Shown piece after piece: positions 1 to 14,600 of a stretch of 64,000 nt of DNA (within the stretch, counting starts at the first letter, position 1; each line of letters begins with the position of its first letter). Origin of the DNA: Arctopsyche grandis (taxonomy: Eukaryota; Arthropoda; Insecta; Trichoptera; Hydropsychidae). The stretch is from the NCBI RefSeq assembly GCF_051622035.1, contig NC_135365.1, forward strand, positions 9,900,001-9,964,000. Direction: 5' to 3'. The position numbers were made by a program, and so were the translations under genes. The notes beneath the pieces were generated by a model. It did not search any database and was not told the DNA's origin. It saw only the letters and a program-made list of their open reading frames with translations.

Positions 1-2948
1 GTAATTTTTTATTTATTTTTATATAAGAACACTTGGGAAAGGTGGCATAGCCGATGGACCCAAAGGGTTTATTAATACAAATAGTTGCAATACAAAAAAT
101 ACAAATACCAAATAAAAACCTGTGTCTCAATTGTTTCTGAAATCATCAGCAACTTAGTAAAATCTCATAATAAATATAATATAATTCTTATTTTTGTTTC
201 ATCCACAATTCTAATTCCAACTTATTTCAAATATTCAAAGAATTCGAGAGTCAACTCCCAATCCAAAGATTCATTCTATACTATTTTGTTATCTTGCAGA
301 CGACTATTTTGAGAACAATTTGTTTGCAATAAGAAAGTTCAACCTTTCATATATACCTTATTTTCGTGTCCGGACATTTCGTCGCTTGACCATTTCATCA
401 CTATGGCTTTTTATCGCGGGGCCAACTATCTGACAGATTTCATGCAAATATTTTTTGTTCACAATATTACATATTCATTTATTTACATATTTTTGCAACA
501 GTGACATTACAGAATACTCTAACGCGTCACTGTGACCAGACATATAAGCATAATACAAATACCATATATAATAATACATACATACATATAAGCATAATAC
601 AGATACTATATGTAAATATATAAGAATTAGCGAGACATCTATGTTATAGATAATAATTTTTTTAAAACATATTCAAATAGTTGTTAAATAGTGGGTAGGA
701 TGTTTTTGTTGCCAATTTGATGGAGGAACCGTTTCAACAATGAAATCAGATACATTGGCAAACTCTAATAGGAAACTTGAAGTCTCAAACATCCAAGTCT
801 GACTGTCTTATACTCAGAATAAATTCTTTTCAATCAAGGTCAGCTCACGGTATTGAACCCGGTAACCTCTCGGTGCTTAATATCAACGCAACTACCGAGC
901 TACGCTGCTGGATAATAAATCTTTAATTTTTATGTTGACTGTACTTTTTGAAATGTATATTGAAACCGTTATTTAAATATTTGGAGCAATGATTTTTTTT
1001 AATCATACATATGTACCTAGTAATTGAAAACCTTTTAGCTTTCTTTCATCAACAAAACAATAAATTATATATGTACTAGCTGAACCCGGCATGCGTTCCA
1101 ATGCCACAATAACGCATGCAATTCCCGTTCCCGTTCCCGTTCTAAATTGTCGGAAAAACGCAGGCAGCGAACACATTTGAAATTATTGCGTTGCAATGAC
1201 ACTCATTCCCATTTTCCCCGTTTTTTTTTCACTGTAATCGTCCCGGACATGCATACAACAAATCCTGAAAGTTCCATCGTAATCGGTTCAGTGTTTTAGG
1301 AGCCTATTCGAGACACACACACAGACATTCATTTTTATATATTAGAAGATTTTTACTAACGTACATATAATATAATTAAAAAATAGTTACATGAAATCTG
1401 TCAACGAGTTTTTTCCGCAATGAAATGTCCTAGAATCCTTATTGTAAATTAAAACATGTTAAATTTAACTCAAAATACATACTGCTTACAGCTTCCCTTG
1501 TGTAGAGATCGGTGGCATAAGTTCCAACATCGCTCCAAGAAGCAGTCAAATTTCGATACAGATCGAAACCGAACAGATCTTCATTGTCGGTCTAAATAAC
1601 AAAAAAAACAACATTATTATATCATTGCTTTGAGGTCACATACATACACGCGTTATGCTACTCATAAATTGTCTTTTTAAACAGCAGGAAACGGAAGAAA
1701 AATACATTCGTACTTATTTATTAGATATGACGTAAAATTTTCACAGGGGAACAATGGCCTGCAGATTGCGTATCTGGTTGGGTCACTTTTGCCTTCATTT
1801 CGGACCGTTTTTTTTCCATTTCGTATATATTAAGTGCCAGTTGGCGCCTCACGAAAAGCGATGATTATTCACTTGGAATGCGTACACTCGGGTTTTTTTA
1901 CACTTATTACCTACGTCATTCAAGATTCGCTCGCAAAACGGAGATTGAAGACCAGTCGGCCAGTCATTGTGCGGTTTTCCGGCTCTCGGAAGTTCCGGCT
2001 TTGGACAAGGACACGTTCGGTCAATCGACGATAAGCTCGACCTTCTCCAAAACCGATTAGGAGTTTGATTTTTAAATTTTCCTCCCCCCCAATTGTTTTC
2101 ACACACTCTTCGTGACGTTGTTTGTTTTTTTTCCCGCTGCAATTAATCGCACAAAAGAGTAGTGTTATTTATTTGGTCGAAAGTGGCTCAGGAGCCCCTC
2201 CTCAGACTCCGCTAATTAATTTGTTAAACGCTTGTTAATTATGCGCTTATTGTTTTTGCCCTATTGTTATTTTTAGTCGCTTCTCAATCACCTTCACCCT
2301 ATGGTTTTTCGCTCGGTTCGTAGCCAATTTTGCAGATAACATCAGTATATGGATCGTTCGTGGCTACTTAGGGTAATTTATTGGCATCCGCGACGATGTT
2401 GGATCTTAAATGAGTGTCTATTGTGTGTACATACATATGTATGTATGTGCGGTTAGGAATTTTTTTTCAAGAAACTGCTTTAAAAATATATCCATTAACC
2501 AAATATTAGTTAATTGAGATTTCAGCGAAATATAGCTATGTAAAATAATATATGCGTATGAATTCCATTGATTTCGAGACAGATTTAATCGTCTCATATA
2601 TAATATAAAACTTTATCATCGAAAGTCACTTCAACGTAGAGAAAAGGAGGCTTGATTTTATGAGAAAAGTTTCATCTGACTTGAATTGCATAGTAAAAGT
2701 TGAGGAATTTACCTTTGAAAAATATTCTTACACAATTCTCTTAGTGTTGTAAATAAATAAAATGTATCATTTAAATTGAACATTTTTACTATGGATATAA
2801 GAAAAGTTTTGCATGAAGGTCGATTCATACTATCAAGCATTACAAGGCAACAGCCCGGTACAGCAGTGCGCGGAAAAGACTACTTATATTTATACTATAC
2901 GGTATCTCACGTTCATACAGGTTTTGGCTGAATGCAAGGAAAAATTGG

Positions 2949-3003
<55 letters not shown>

Positions 3004-6000
3004 TAGTGACGTCATAGTACGCGTGCATCCACTACTATTGTCACGTCGTGCGTAAATATTCCACAGTGGCCAAGTTAAACTAGTTTTGTTTGATACGTTT
3101 CGGTGACTTTTACTGCTGTATAGTATGAATAGATTGTGTCGGCTACTGCTGCTCGGTCTGCGCCACGTACATATTACGGAACATATGAATTTGTCCACAA
3201 ATAATGTACCAAAGAATACTTTTCTTAGTACACTAATACTACTAATAATATCTGAGCTGTGCCAGTATGAATAGAACTTAATGCGTAAAAATGGTCTATG
3301 TATGTGAAATGTTTTTTAATAAAAAAAGATCAATCAAAAGTTTTGCAATTCTTTAGATGGGAGAAATTAAATAATACAGGTTTTGATTTATTATAATATT
3401 GCTATATTGAAACGCGTATTGAATTTGAATAATATAATACATTAAATGTTATTGTGTAATATAATCTTAAACACATAAAAGTACGCAATTGTTAAAATTT
3501 ACATTTACACAATTGAAAAAAAAATGTTTTGATATAAATAGTATATAATAGGAACGATAAGAATCGAAACTCGGTAATAAGCTGCAAATTAAATGCAAAT
3601 ATTCATATCACGAATCTAAAAATGTCAAAATTTACTATACAATACAATGTTACGATTTATCATGTTAGTGTTGTTTAATATCTCAATGACGAAAACGATT
3701 GACCTTTAGTTACGTATTTTAACGATTTTTTCTTTATGAATATGTCTTAAATAAATACGCAAATTAGAATTTAAGCCAACATTGTTAAAAATTATATTAA
3801 AATAAGGTCAATGCAATAGTATAACATATGTATGTAGTACTGACCGATTGTTGAAGCACATAGTCGTAATAGCTAGTGTATCCTCCCCTGTATCCAAAAT
3901 GTGAATCGAATCCTCGATAAGTGGGCAATTGCGTAGTTCGAGCCATCCCCAAGTGCCATTTTCCAATAGCGTGTGTCGTATAGCCGAGGTCTCGAAGGTA
4001 TTCGGGTAGAAGTTTCTCATTCAGGGGTAGTCCTGCTGGGTCCAAATTATTCAGGGGGCTCCCTTGCATACCTGTTGGAATGAAAGCAAACGAATTTATA
4101 CCGTGTACTAATTTTCAATACTGTTCAGAGTTTCAATTCATGTGTGGGATCCAATTTTATACATATGTACATCACGTACTATATTTTATGTGTATAGTAT
4201 TTATTCAACGAAACAAAACTTGATCAAAATTTTAATAAACCCATATACATATATGGCTTCTATTTTGTTTTAAATTAAGTTATTTTTATACTTCAGGTAT
4301 TCGGTGATTTTGACGCCGTGTTATGCGCTACAGGCAATATTATATGTACAAACTTGAATTTAATGCTTAAAAAACGAAAGATTCAACGTATAAGAAATAT
4401 ATCAATATTATAAATAGCAAAGGAACTGCATTAAAAAATAAATATAAAATAATTACGCTACATAGTTACTAAATTTAAGTCATTGAATTCGAATATGATA
4501 ATGATTTTGTTAGTTTGCTTCGTTTAAGTATGAGATATGAGCGTTTTACAAAATGCGTAATTTTCAGAGATTCTTGGCTTTTGCAGTCTTTAACTTAAAA
4601 TCTAGTATTTCTGTGCTCAAAGGGAGTACAGATATCAATAATCCGATGTTTTTTCTATTGATTCTAATTTTTTTATTGCTTTAAAATACTTTAGAAATTT
4701 AAAAGAAAAAATATATTTTTTATTATGGGTTTATTTGGACTGTTTTTGATTTCACTACGTTTATAAAGATTCGTTTTGTATCCCAATTTTTTTATCCAAA
4801 CGTTCAAATTCAGCGGTAAATGATGTTAAATTACGTTATGAGATGTTATTTCTTCTATTATACATATATATGTATGTAGTCAATCGAACTATTGAAATGA
4901 AACTGACTGGAATAAAGCATAATCTCATAATAATAATAATAATAATAATATAATAAAACTATTTATAAAAAATAAACAGAATTCTGGGACTATACGAATG
5001 TATTTCCAGAAAACAAATATAAACGAGGAGGGGGTGGGGGGAAAAGTAAGGTACAAATTCTCGAGCTTGAAGCCCGGTCTAAAATGGTAGGCGATGTAAG
5101 CGAAGCCTGCAAATTCCCGTCTGCCCAGCGGTGACGAATTCGTAGACAAAATTCAACATAAATAAAAAAAAATCTATTTTATATTTATTTTTTTCTGATT
5201 AATTATGTATACTTTTGCCCAGCGGTGACGAATTCATCGATAAAATTCACTGTAAATAATAAAATCTATTTTATATTTCTTTTTTTTCTGATTTATTATA
5301 TACATATGTATATTTTTTCTGTGTAAAATATGTAAAATTTCGTGTTAAATATTTAAATATTAAATGTATTTAAACATTAATTAATAATATTATTAAAAAA
5401 ATAATTTTTAAATATTAAAATATTAAACTCAAATCATTAAACGCACATTTTTTTTTTTTGGATTTTTTTCCCCGGTCCTGATTTTTCCCCTCACACATAC
5501 ATAAATACATGTTTTAATGAGGTTTTCCAAATAGAATTTTCCATACATTCGCATGTCTTCTTCATAGGTGAAATATTATTATCAGCGTTCGGTAAAATCG
5601 CTGAGAGATTTTCACGAGTGAAAATCGCACGAGGCGTTTTGCTCGCGCGATAAAAGGGGATTTTCTCGTTCGAGAAGATGTTGTTATTAACATATGAATA
5701 GAAGCTTCCCGTGAATTAAACTCGCTCGGTAAGAAAATAAGGCACTATGACGAAAATCGAAATTGGGTTCGTGACGTGTGTGTACAAACAGACCTCATAC
5801 AATTCCAACTTGGCACGTAGATTTCGAACACGTGGTGCGTGTTGCTCCCGCAATATCACATAATTATTGTATTGGGACGAAAGTGGTCTCATTTTTCCTC
5901 TCCGGCTCAATTTTTCCAAAGATGGGAGTGTGATGGCGGAAATGCCATTGAAAATTTTTATATTTATACGTGTGAAATATGCTAATGTTCATTCTTATTT

Positions 6001-8551
6001 TCGCTTCCTTTTTTTATCGTCGGGGTCCAGCAAGGTCGTTACGTTTTGGTGCGTTGCTTCAGAAATGTGTAATAATACATCACGCGATTGTATCATCAAT
6101 CATAGTTAACTAGATACGCGTGATATGTTATTTATTGTTTTAAGATGACTGTGACGTTATCAAAAGCGCATTAATTGCATTGCGGTTGGTTTATTTAATT
6201 AATAGAACTATTACGAATAGGTAGCAATTAAAAACTTTAGCAATGTACATAAAATATAATTACAAACCAACGTATAAATGTGATTTATTCCAGATATGAA
6301 GTAAATAAAAAATTTATATCGACCGTGTCTTGTTAATGTTTTTCAATTTTATTTGACTCAATTTTCGCAACGCTTTTATATAAATTTAATTTTACTTCAC
6401 ATATCATTATTTCAAGAAGGTATATTGAGATAAATATGTACATATGTAAAGGAAAATCCTTTACATTCAAAGCATAATGCAAAGCAATCCCAAGAAAACT
6501 TCAACGCCTGATGCAAATATTATAAATGTTTTATACAATAAAGTAATTGTGCTTGAATTCAAATATGCCATATTACTTGAGTATTAAGATGAATTAATTT
6601 AGGTACGTTTATATTATCCAGCACTACACGTCAACAACTCGGCACAGCACTGCACAAAAAAGACTCATTCTAATCATACTATACAGCACCACCCGTTTTC
6701 GGCATTTTATGCTTGTTTTGCACGAGTGCAAGGCAAAATCGCCCTACATATATATATAACAGAGCGCGACAATACAGCGCAACATTGCTTGCGTCGTAGC
6801 GTCGAATCAATATTGTCACAATATGACGTTTCTGAAAATATTCATATGCGCATGCATGCGCACTTTAGTTAGTACGCGTGCACTCACCGCTATGACGTCA
6901 AGTCATGCGTGAATATTTCAAAAGTGGATAAAGAAAACAAGTTCCCATTTGATATCTTGCGGTGATATGTGCTGCTGTATAATATGAATAGATCGTGTCG
7001 GTTGCTGCTGTTTGGTATACTTCACGAACACATTACTAAATATATGAATATGTCCATATACATAGAATGTACTTGAGAATATTTTTCGTATGGCTGTTTA
7101 CGTGCATTGGCCGGCTTGAGCGCATAATACAAACGAACCATTATATGTACATATGTACATACATATGTATTATGTAAAATATTACGATGTAATTATTTTA
7201 TGGCTGTGCGATTTGTGATGCAGATTAGATACTAAAGTAGCATATGCCCGATCAAATAGAGAATGGAGCATTGACAAGTATGGAGATTAAAAAAAAAAAC
7301 AAATTTAAGGATTAATTAATTTAAAATTAATTAATTCTATTCCGATTCCAATTCCTATTTCAGTTCCGGTTCCGGTTTTTTCATTTCCATTTCGACTTAA
7401 GTTGTGATTTACGATTACGATTACATGACAACAATCGTTGTTTGTTATTATTATGATTATACATATAACTTTATTTTAATGCATGTATCAATATTTTTTC
7501 CGAAACCACCCGTTGAAATATCAACGGGCAAAACACTAGTTTTATATAGTTTTGCACATGTAAAAAATACGCTAGGACGCCTAATCATACTATCGCAATT
7601 CTTGGAAAAACTCACTTCTTGGATGTTATTCTGTGATATGTGACAGCGATCGACAGCAGCGATTCCCATATTTGAAGAAATGTAGGAGAATTTTGGAAAT
7701 AATATGTTCGAATTAGCAATGACATAACTATACGCCCACCATAGCTGGAAATCACGAGCACGTTCCGTGCCATACAGTCGATTTTTTCCACTGTTTTTTA
7801 TACATATTTGCATAAAAAAGTACTACAATATAAAAATTATAGTCCCGGCTTAAATGATAGTCTTTAAATGAATCAAAAATAATACTTATACTAGATTATT
7901 AACGTAAAGGATAAATGTAATTAAATATATAGCTTCATACAAATATATAATATGCATACTAGAGGATTTATGTAAAGTATTAGTGTAATTAAATATGTAA
8001 CTTAAAACCTTAGTTCGCTAAGGAAGATATGATATAAAGGCGACCCAAAGTTTTAAGTTTATTTAAATTTGGCTCGACTCTTGTATTAGGCATTATTAAG
8101 AGGACTAATTTTTATATACGATTTCTTCAAAGCTCTGTATATTTAGATGAACCCAAAAGTATTACAAAACACGGTCAGATATCGTATGATGAAAAAATAA
8201 AATAAAAATTTCGGGATGCAGTGAGAGTGTCGCGCAGAGTAGCTTGCGAATCTGCAAGAGCTTCGCTCATTTTTAGCATTTGCATATTTAAATTATACTA
8301 CGGGGTTCGTTTTTCCAACCCGCAGGATTGACAGATGTGTCCTGGCACTTTTTTTTATTATTATTTATTCCTACCACCAGCACTCACTTCGTTATCGTAT
8401 TTGCCTAATGCAGTTACGTTTAAATTCGTCTCCCATTCGTCGTAATCAACTTTGTATATATTACTCCAGTACTGAGATTCAGTACCACTTCAACTGTTGG
8501 AGAGCTTTCCCGACTGTCAGAACTACACATATAATACATATGTACTTAGCA

Positions 8552-8601
<50 letters not shown>

Positions 8602-11600
8602 TGATCGCAGTTATTATAAATTAGTAAAAAAATACTTAAATAAATTGTACGTACCTGTCCTTATGGGGTATTTCCCAGTTAACAAAGCGGCTCTTGATGG
8701 TGTGCAAACTGGTTGGGCGTAGTAATTATTTAAAATAACTCCATTATAGCACAGGGCGTCTATATTGGGTGTTGGTATTTGATTCGAACCGTGAAATCCA
8801 ACATCGTTCCATCCCTGAAATATTCAATAAAATGTTTGAAAATAGGATATGAAAATATGTAGTATTGTGGAAATGTGGTCAAGTGTAAGTGCGATATGCT
8901 CAGGTTCGAGGTTCGAACTTTAGTATATAATAATACTAGGCAGCTTGTATAGGTATGATTACGTGAATGGTATATACTACATATTTATAATATTATTGAT
9001 ATTTAAATCTGTTAAATTATTGAACAAAATCGATGAAATACGTTATAAAGCGAATTTAAATTAAATCTTTCATAGTTTCCGATTGAAGCGGATGTATTTA
9101 ATAGCAAATAAATCAAGTCTACGTTTATATTCTGGTACATAATAAAATATTTCTAAAGGATTAGTCGTCGTGAAACACGATTGAGTGGTGAATATTTTAT
9201 ATAACTGATTAACATAGCATAATTGTACTGAAAAACACTAAAGATTTGCATATTTGATTGGAAGTGTGAATAATTAATTTGCTATAAAGCAGATGTGATT
9301 TTATCATACTTTTGTTAATGCGTTGTTTAACTAGATATGTATGTATTTAAAAATGCAAATGGGATGAACTGTAGGTTAAGTTTTATTAATTTAGACATTA
9401 TTTAATAGCGTTTGGGAACGTGTTTTCTATGCATGCATTTGAAGTGCGAAAAGACACGTAATTAATTAACAAAAAATAAACGGGCATAAAATTATTAAAT
9501 CGGTCAAATTAAATTTTAGTTCAATTTGGTTATTATACTGTGCATTGTAATATTTATTCCATTTTTGAAAGTAGGCTTAAAAAAACAAAGGTGTATCTCA
9601 AAAGGATCTCAAAAATTTAACAAAGATTCCATTCTAATTAGAAGAGTATATAGATGTGGAGTATTCTTTTTACTAGCTTAAAATGTGTATAAAACATTAG
9701 ATTTTTTTATTTATAATGTTTTCATACAAAAACATACAATGGAAATTTATGTATACATTATAAACCTTTCTGAATTTATGTACGTTAGCGTAAATAATGT
9801 GTCACAAAAACGAAAGGATTAATTTTAGATATGTTTTTAATACATTTTCGACTACACTTTGTAAATTAGAGTGGTTCTTTTTTCGAAGAAAAAAAATGGA
9901 TTTATTTTTTGCATTGAAATAAGTACAAGTCAGAAAGAAAATGTCGTGGTTTTTGTAGTTGCATAATAAGAATAAAAATATATAAATAAAGTAAAAATTT
10001 AAGTCACCCATGATTGAACACGATTATTTGTTTTAATAAAAGGATTAAAAAATAGTGTTGTTTCATATATTATATTAAAAGAACGTATTCATTAGCAAAG
10101 TTAGGGCCTCTCTATTGTATATTTTACAGTCCAAGTTGATATTTTGTTCGTTCATACACGAACATAATAGTTTGTTCGTACACGTACCAATCTGACCAGT
10201 TATAGTGTACACAAAAGAACAAATTGACAAAAGAACTATGTAGTTTTTTCATGCACAAACTATACATATTTTATTTTATTTATTTATCAATACCACAGAG
10301 ACTTGACAGGTTGCCCCAAAGCGTCAATGTGGTTATAATACAAATATAAGTTAAAACAACTCAAGAATAATAAAAATCATAAAAAAATAATAAAAATCAA
10401 GAAATATGTACACAAAAAAAAAACAAAGAAATAAGATTGAAAAATTATATCGTTCTATTTAGGATGTGTTCCACCAACTCAACGTAACTGGCATTGAAGA
10501 GGTCCAAGTAATGTGCCAATAAGTTAAGGAGTCGAACAGCTCTCGAGAGGGGGGAGTTCATGAGCACGTTTGGTTTAGCCCTAATTGGTAAAAAGATATC
10601 ATGCTTTTGAAAAACTCTATGATTTTCCGGGGGCCCAGAATTTTAATCTCTCCAGGATAGCGGGATTGTGAATCTCTCCTCTAAGTAATTTTACGAAATG
10701 TTTCCCAAGAAATAAATCTCTTCTCTTTGCCAGGGAGTTGAAACCCAAATATCCCAAGACAAAGGCACTAAAAGTTTCATGCGATACCTGGTGAGTCTAT
10801 TTAAAGATAAGCTATTGACTGTCAGCACTTATGTAACAAACTAGTACATATGTTTATGAACGAACCGGAGTGTAGCACTTGGACTGTAACAGTATAGTAC
10901 ATATGTTCATTATATAATCCTATATTATTTTTAAATTTCAGTTTGATAGACGTCTGGTTATGTGCAGACAATGCAATGCTGTTACGTAAGATAATTTTTC
11001 GGAATTGGAGTTATAATTTATACAGATGGAACAATTAACGAGATCGGTGGAACAAAGCGATGATTGTTGTTCGTTGGTCCGCATAAACGGTGGGGCATGG
11101 CGTTTGCTCGATCGAACAATTCGAAATGGCCAAAACCGGAAAACGGCGATGTTCAACCTCGCCAAAATGTTCTTATCCACCTATTTATAATGTGTTTTCA
11201 TATTGGATTTCCGCTAGATACGTTACCATTGTCTTGTTCCCGCGATAAGACTTTTCAATATACATATGGCGTGCTGGTCAAAGCGGCGGAAAGGCTCGCC
11301 CTGTAATTATTATTTTTTTTTATTAATTTTGGCTACTTTTCTGAATTATTTCGGATTCACATCAGTTATGATTTGTGCTGACCCTTGCTTTGTATTTTTT
11401 TTGTCTTGATTTTTGTGCCGAAAATACGTTTTGATTGCATAATTGCCATTGTCGTGGGAGACTTATCGGATGTCGGAATTGTTAATTTTTAAGGTCAAAA
11501 TGTTCAATGACTTTTAAATGATAATGATTTGACCGCAACGATATCCCAAAAATTCAAAATTATCTAAATCTGAAAACGCTTGGCTATTTTTACAAGGTTT

Positions 11601-14600
11601 ACTTTTCCAATCGTTCAGGTAATATTCCTAAAACTCTTCGCTTGGTTTGAAACTTTTCCATTTTGCAAGGTTTGGCCCCTGATTTGAGAGATTTGATTTG
11701 CTTCCGCTATTTCGATGCTTAAATATAATCGTAATAAACACGTTTAAGAATCCGAAAATTTTGGAGAGGGGGACAGCCACTAACCTGTAGCATTATATAA
11801 TATGTTTATCTTTGTGTTATTACAAATGTCTACTTAAAACGCACATATTTAGTATAGTCGAAAATAATTAAAGTAGTAGTGTAAAGAGATCACAGTAAAT
11901 GTGCAGACACAAAAAATGGTACACGGCAGGTTTTTTTTAGATAGCACATCCAAAAAAAAAACACGTCTAATGTATACCGTCACGGTCCTGACGGTCCTGA
12001 CGGTCCAAAAAATGGTACACGGACCACCCCAATGTGACTATTCGTCACATTGGGGTGGTCACAAAGACAATTTTTGCCATGAAAATCGCGAATACACAAT
12101 ATTTGGCACTCAAGTTCTCGTTACTATGATAGTTATCGTTAGTATGATTGACTTTTCGGCTGCCAGATGTTCCGTTATAGAGATGTTAGTGACTTTGTGA
12201 CGAGTAATTTGTGACCAGTAATCACCGAACCGGGTTTGACAGTGATCGACTACTCATATTTGAAGAAATGTGTGAGAAACTTGTCGAAATAATATCGTAC
12301 ATTTATACTGTTCAGCAGTTCATGGCTACAGCACAGCATAGTAGCTCACGTAAACGACAGTTTCTATTCATACTATCCAGCACCTCACGATGTCAGTACG
12401 TTCAGACTTAAGTTTTCGCTGAGTGCAAGGCAAAATCGGCTTACGTATACATTACAGAGCGCGACGATATGAGGCAATACTGCTTGCGTCTTATCTTCGA
12501 GACAGTATGTCGTTTCCAAAAATATTTAGTACGCATATTACGCATAGTACGCTCTTGCTACTATGACGTCACGTCGTGAACCGAAAGAAAACCGGTTTTG
12601 ATTGATATGTTACGGTGACAGGTACTGCTGTATAGTTTGAATAGATTTTGTCGGCTGCTGCTGCTACTTGCTGTTACGTCTACGCCACGCTACACATGAA
12701 TGTATCTATACGAAATGTACCAAAGAATACTTTTCGAACTGCTGGTTGCGTGTAGTTGCTGGTATGTGTTGTGCTAGTATGAATAAACGTTTAACAATGA
12801 CATGAAAATTGGAAATCCCATCACAGCTGGAAACAACGAGTGCTACACTCTTGAGCGTATTCTTATCATAATTGGGCTTGTCTATAGTAGTTTGGTTCTT
12901 AAGCTACATATAAATATGCATGTATGTAGATTGTGTATTACTTTGCTATCGATTAGTTGTGGATAAGCGCATTATCTTGAGACTTGAACGTAGATGAAGT
13001 AGACGAAGCCAATTATTACTATAGTCTTTTCCATAAAATGTTGAGTAATAAAAATTAAATTTAACACTTAACAATTCCATAACATTTATTGAATAAATAT
13101 TTATGTTTTTACTTAGCGTTTATTTAAATTTATAATACATGTCAATTACATTAATTCTATTCGTGCTCGTGAATAAATGAGTCCGAGCTTTTATTAAATA
13201 AAAATTAATTCAATACCAATATATGTATGTATATCAAATGAAGCATTGTATTATATATTTTTATTTAGATTATACATTACTTATGTACATATGTATGTAA
13301 GATGGATTTAAAACCATACATTCAAACTTTGTAGTACATTTGTCATTTTGTACTGGTCTCTATACTGGAGAACTATGAAGTTGGAGACAATAAAGCGGAT
13401 AAAAGTACAAAATAAAAACTGTTACCGAGCTCTCTTCGGGCTACTAAGGGGTCGCAGATGTTTTTAGAAGAGCACGTACCTCACTTTGAGGCCATTCTCA
13501 GGATGAGCGCGGCCTCCCTACGCTATCGTGTCTCTGTATCTTCAAATTATATTTTTGCTGCCACAATAATTCAATTCCATTCACCACTGTACATTCGATG
13601 GATGGAATTGCTACACCAACCACCATATATTATTGTTCCATTAATTAATTAATTATTTATTAATTTATTATATGTCCGTATGGAATTGGGATGGAGTACA
13701 TTTGGACGAATCAATGCGGTTTTTAAATCAAAAATGCTACAATGCCTGAAGAAAAAGATATTCGATCAATGTGTTTTGCCAGTGATGACATATGGATGTG
13801 AAACTTGGACATTGAACGCCAAGTTGCTACACAAAGTCCAATGCACCCAACGAAGCATGGAACGTTGTATGCTTGGCATAACGAGGAAAAACAGCAAACG
13901 GAATATGTGGGTCAGAAGTATGACAAAGGTAGTGGATAAAGTGGATAGAGTAGAGAGATTGAAACGGCAATGGGCGGGGAAAATGGCTAGAAGAATGGAT
14001 GAAAGGTGGATAAAAGAAGTGCTAGAATGGTACCCGAAAGAATGCAAAAGGGTAAAAGGCAGACCGCATGGAAGATGGGTAGACGAAATTAGGAAAATGT
14101 GTGGGGTGAGATGGATGAGAGTTACGCAAAACAGAGACAAGTGGAAGCTTGTTGGAGAGGCCTTCATCCGGTAATGGATGGTGAGTAGCTGTAAATGATG
14201 ATGTATATTATTATTATATTTATTGTATCATTTGTATTATCTATGTATTGTTTATGTGGATGATAGGCTTTGCACAATTCATCCTATCGTCTGGATTAAA
14301 AATTATTATTATTATGAAGTTCAATTCAAAGTCGTCCAGAATGTAATAAAAGGCTGTATTAAAACCGAGCAAACATTTCAAACATCAGTTTAAATATCAC
14401 AATAAACATATTACATAATAAGAATTTCGAAATGTGAGTGTGTATATGAAAAATAATAACATAATAGACAAAGGGGTACGGGTTTATAATAATGGAATGC
14501 TATGCCGAAGGTGAATGAATTTAATATATAAATCTCTAATTAGCCATTGTAATAAATTCAATGTGATGTTTATACACGAGGGAATGTGGCGAATCGGCGA

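Noticed and set aside
840-905. tRNA gene on the minus strand
   Set aside because: Box A and box B words are present, but the cloverleaf is poor and the sequence continues into a shared SINE body found at three other places.
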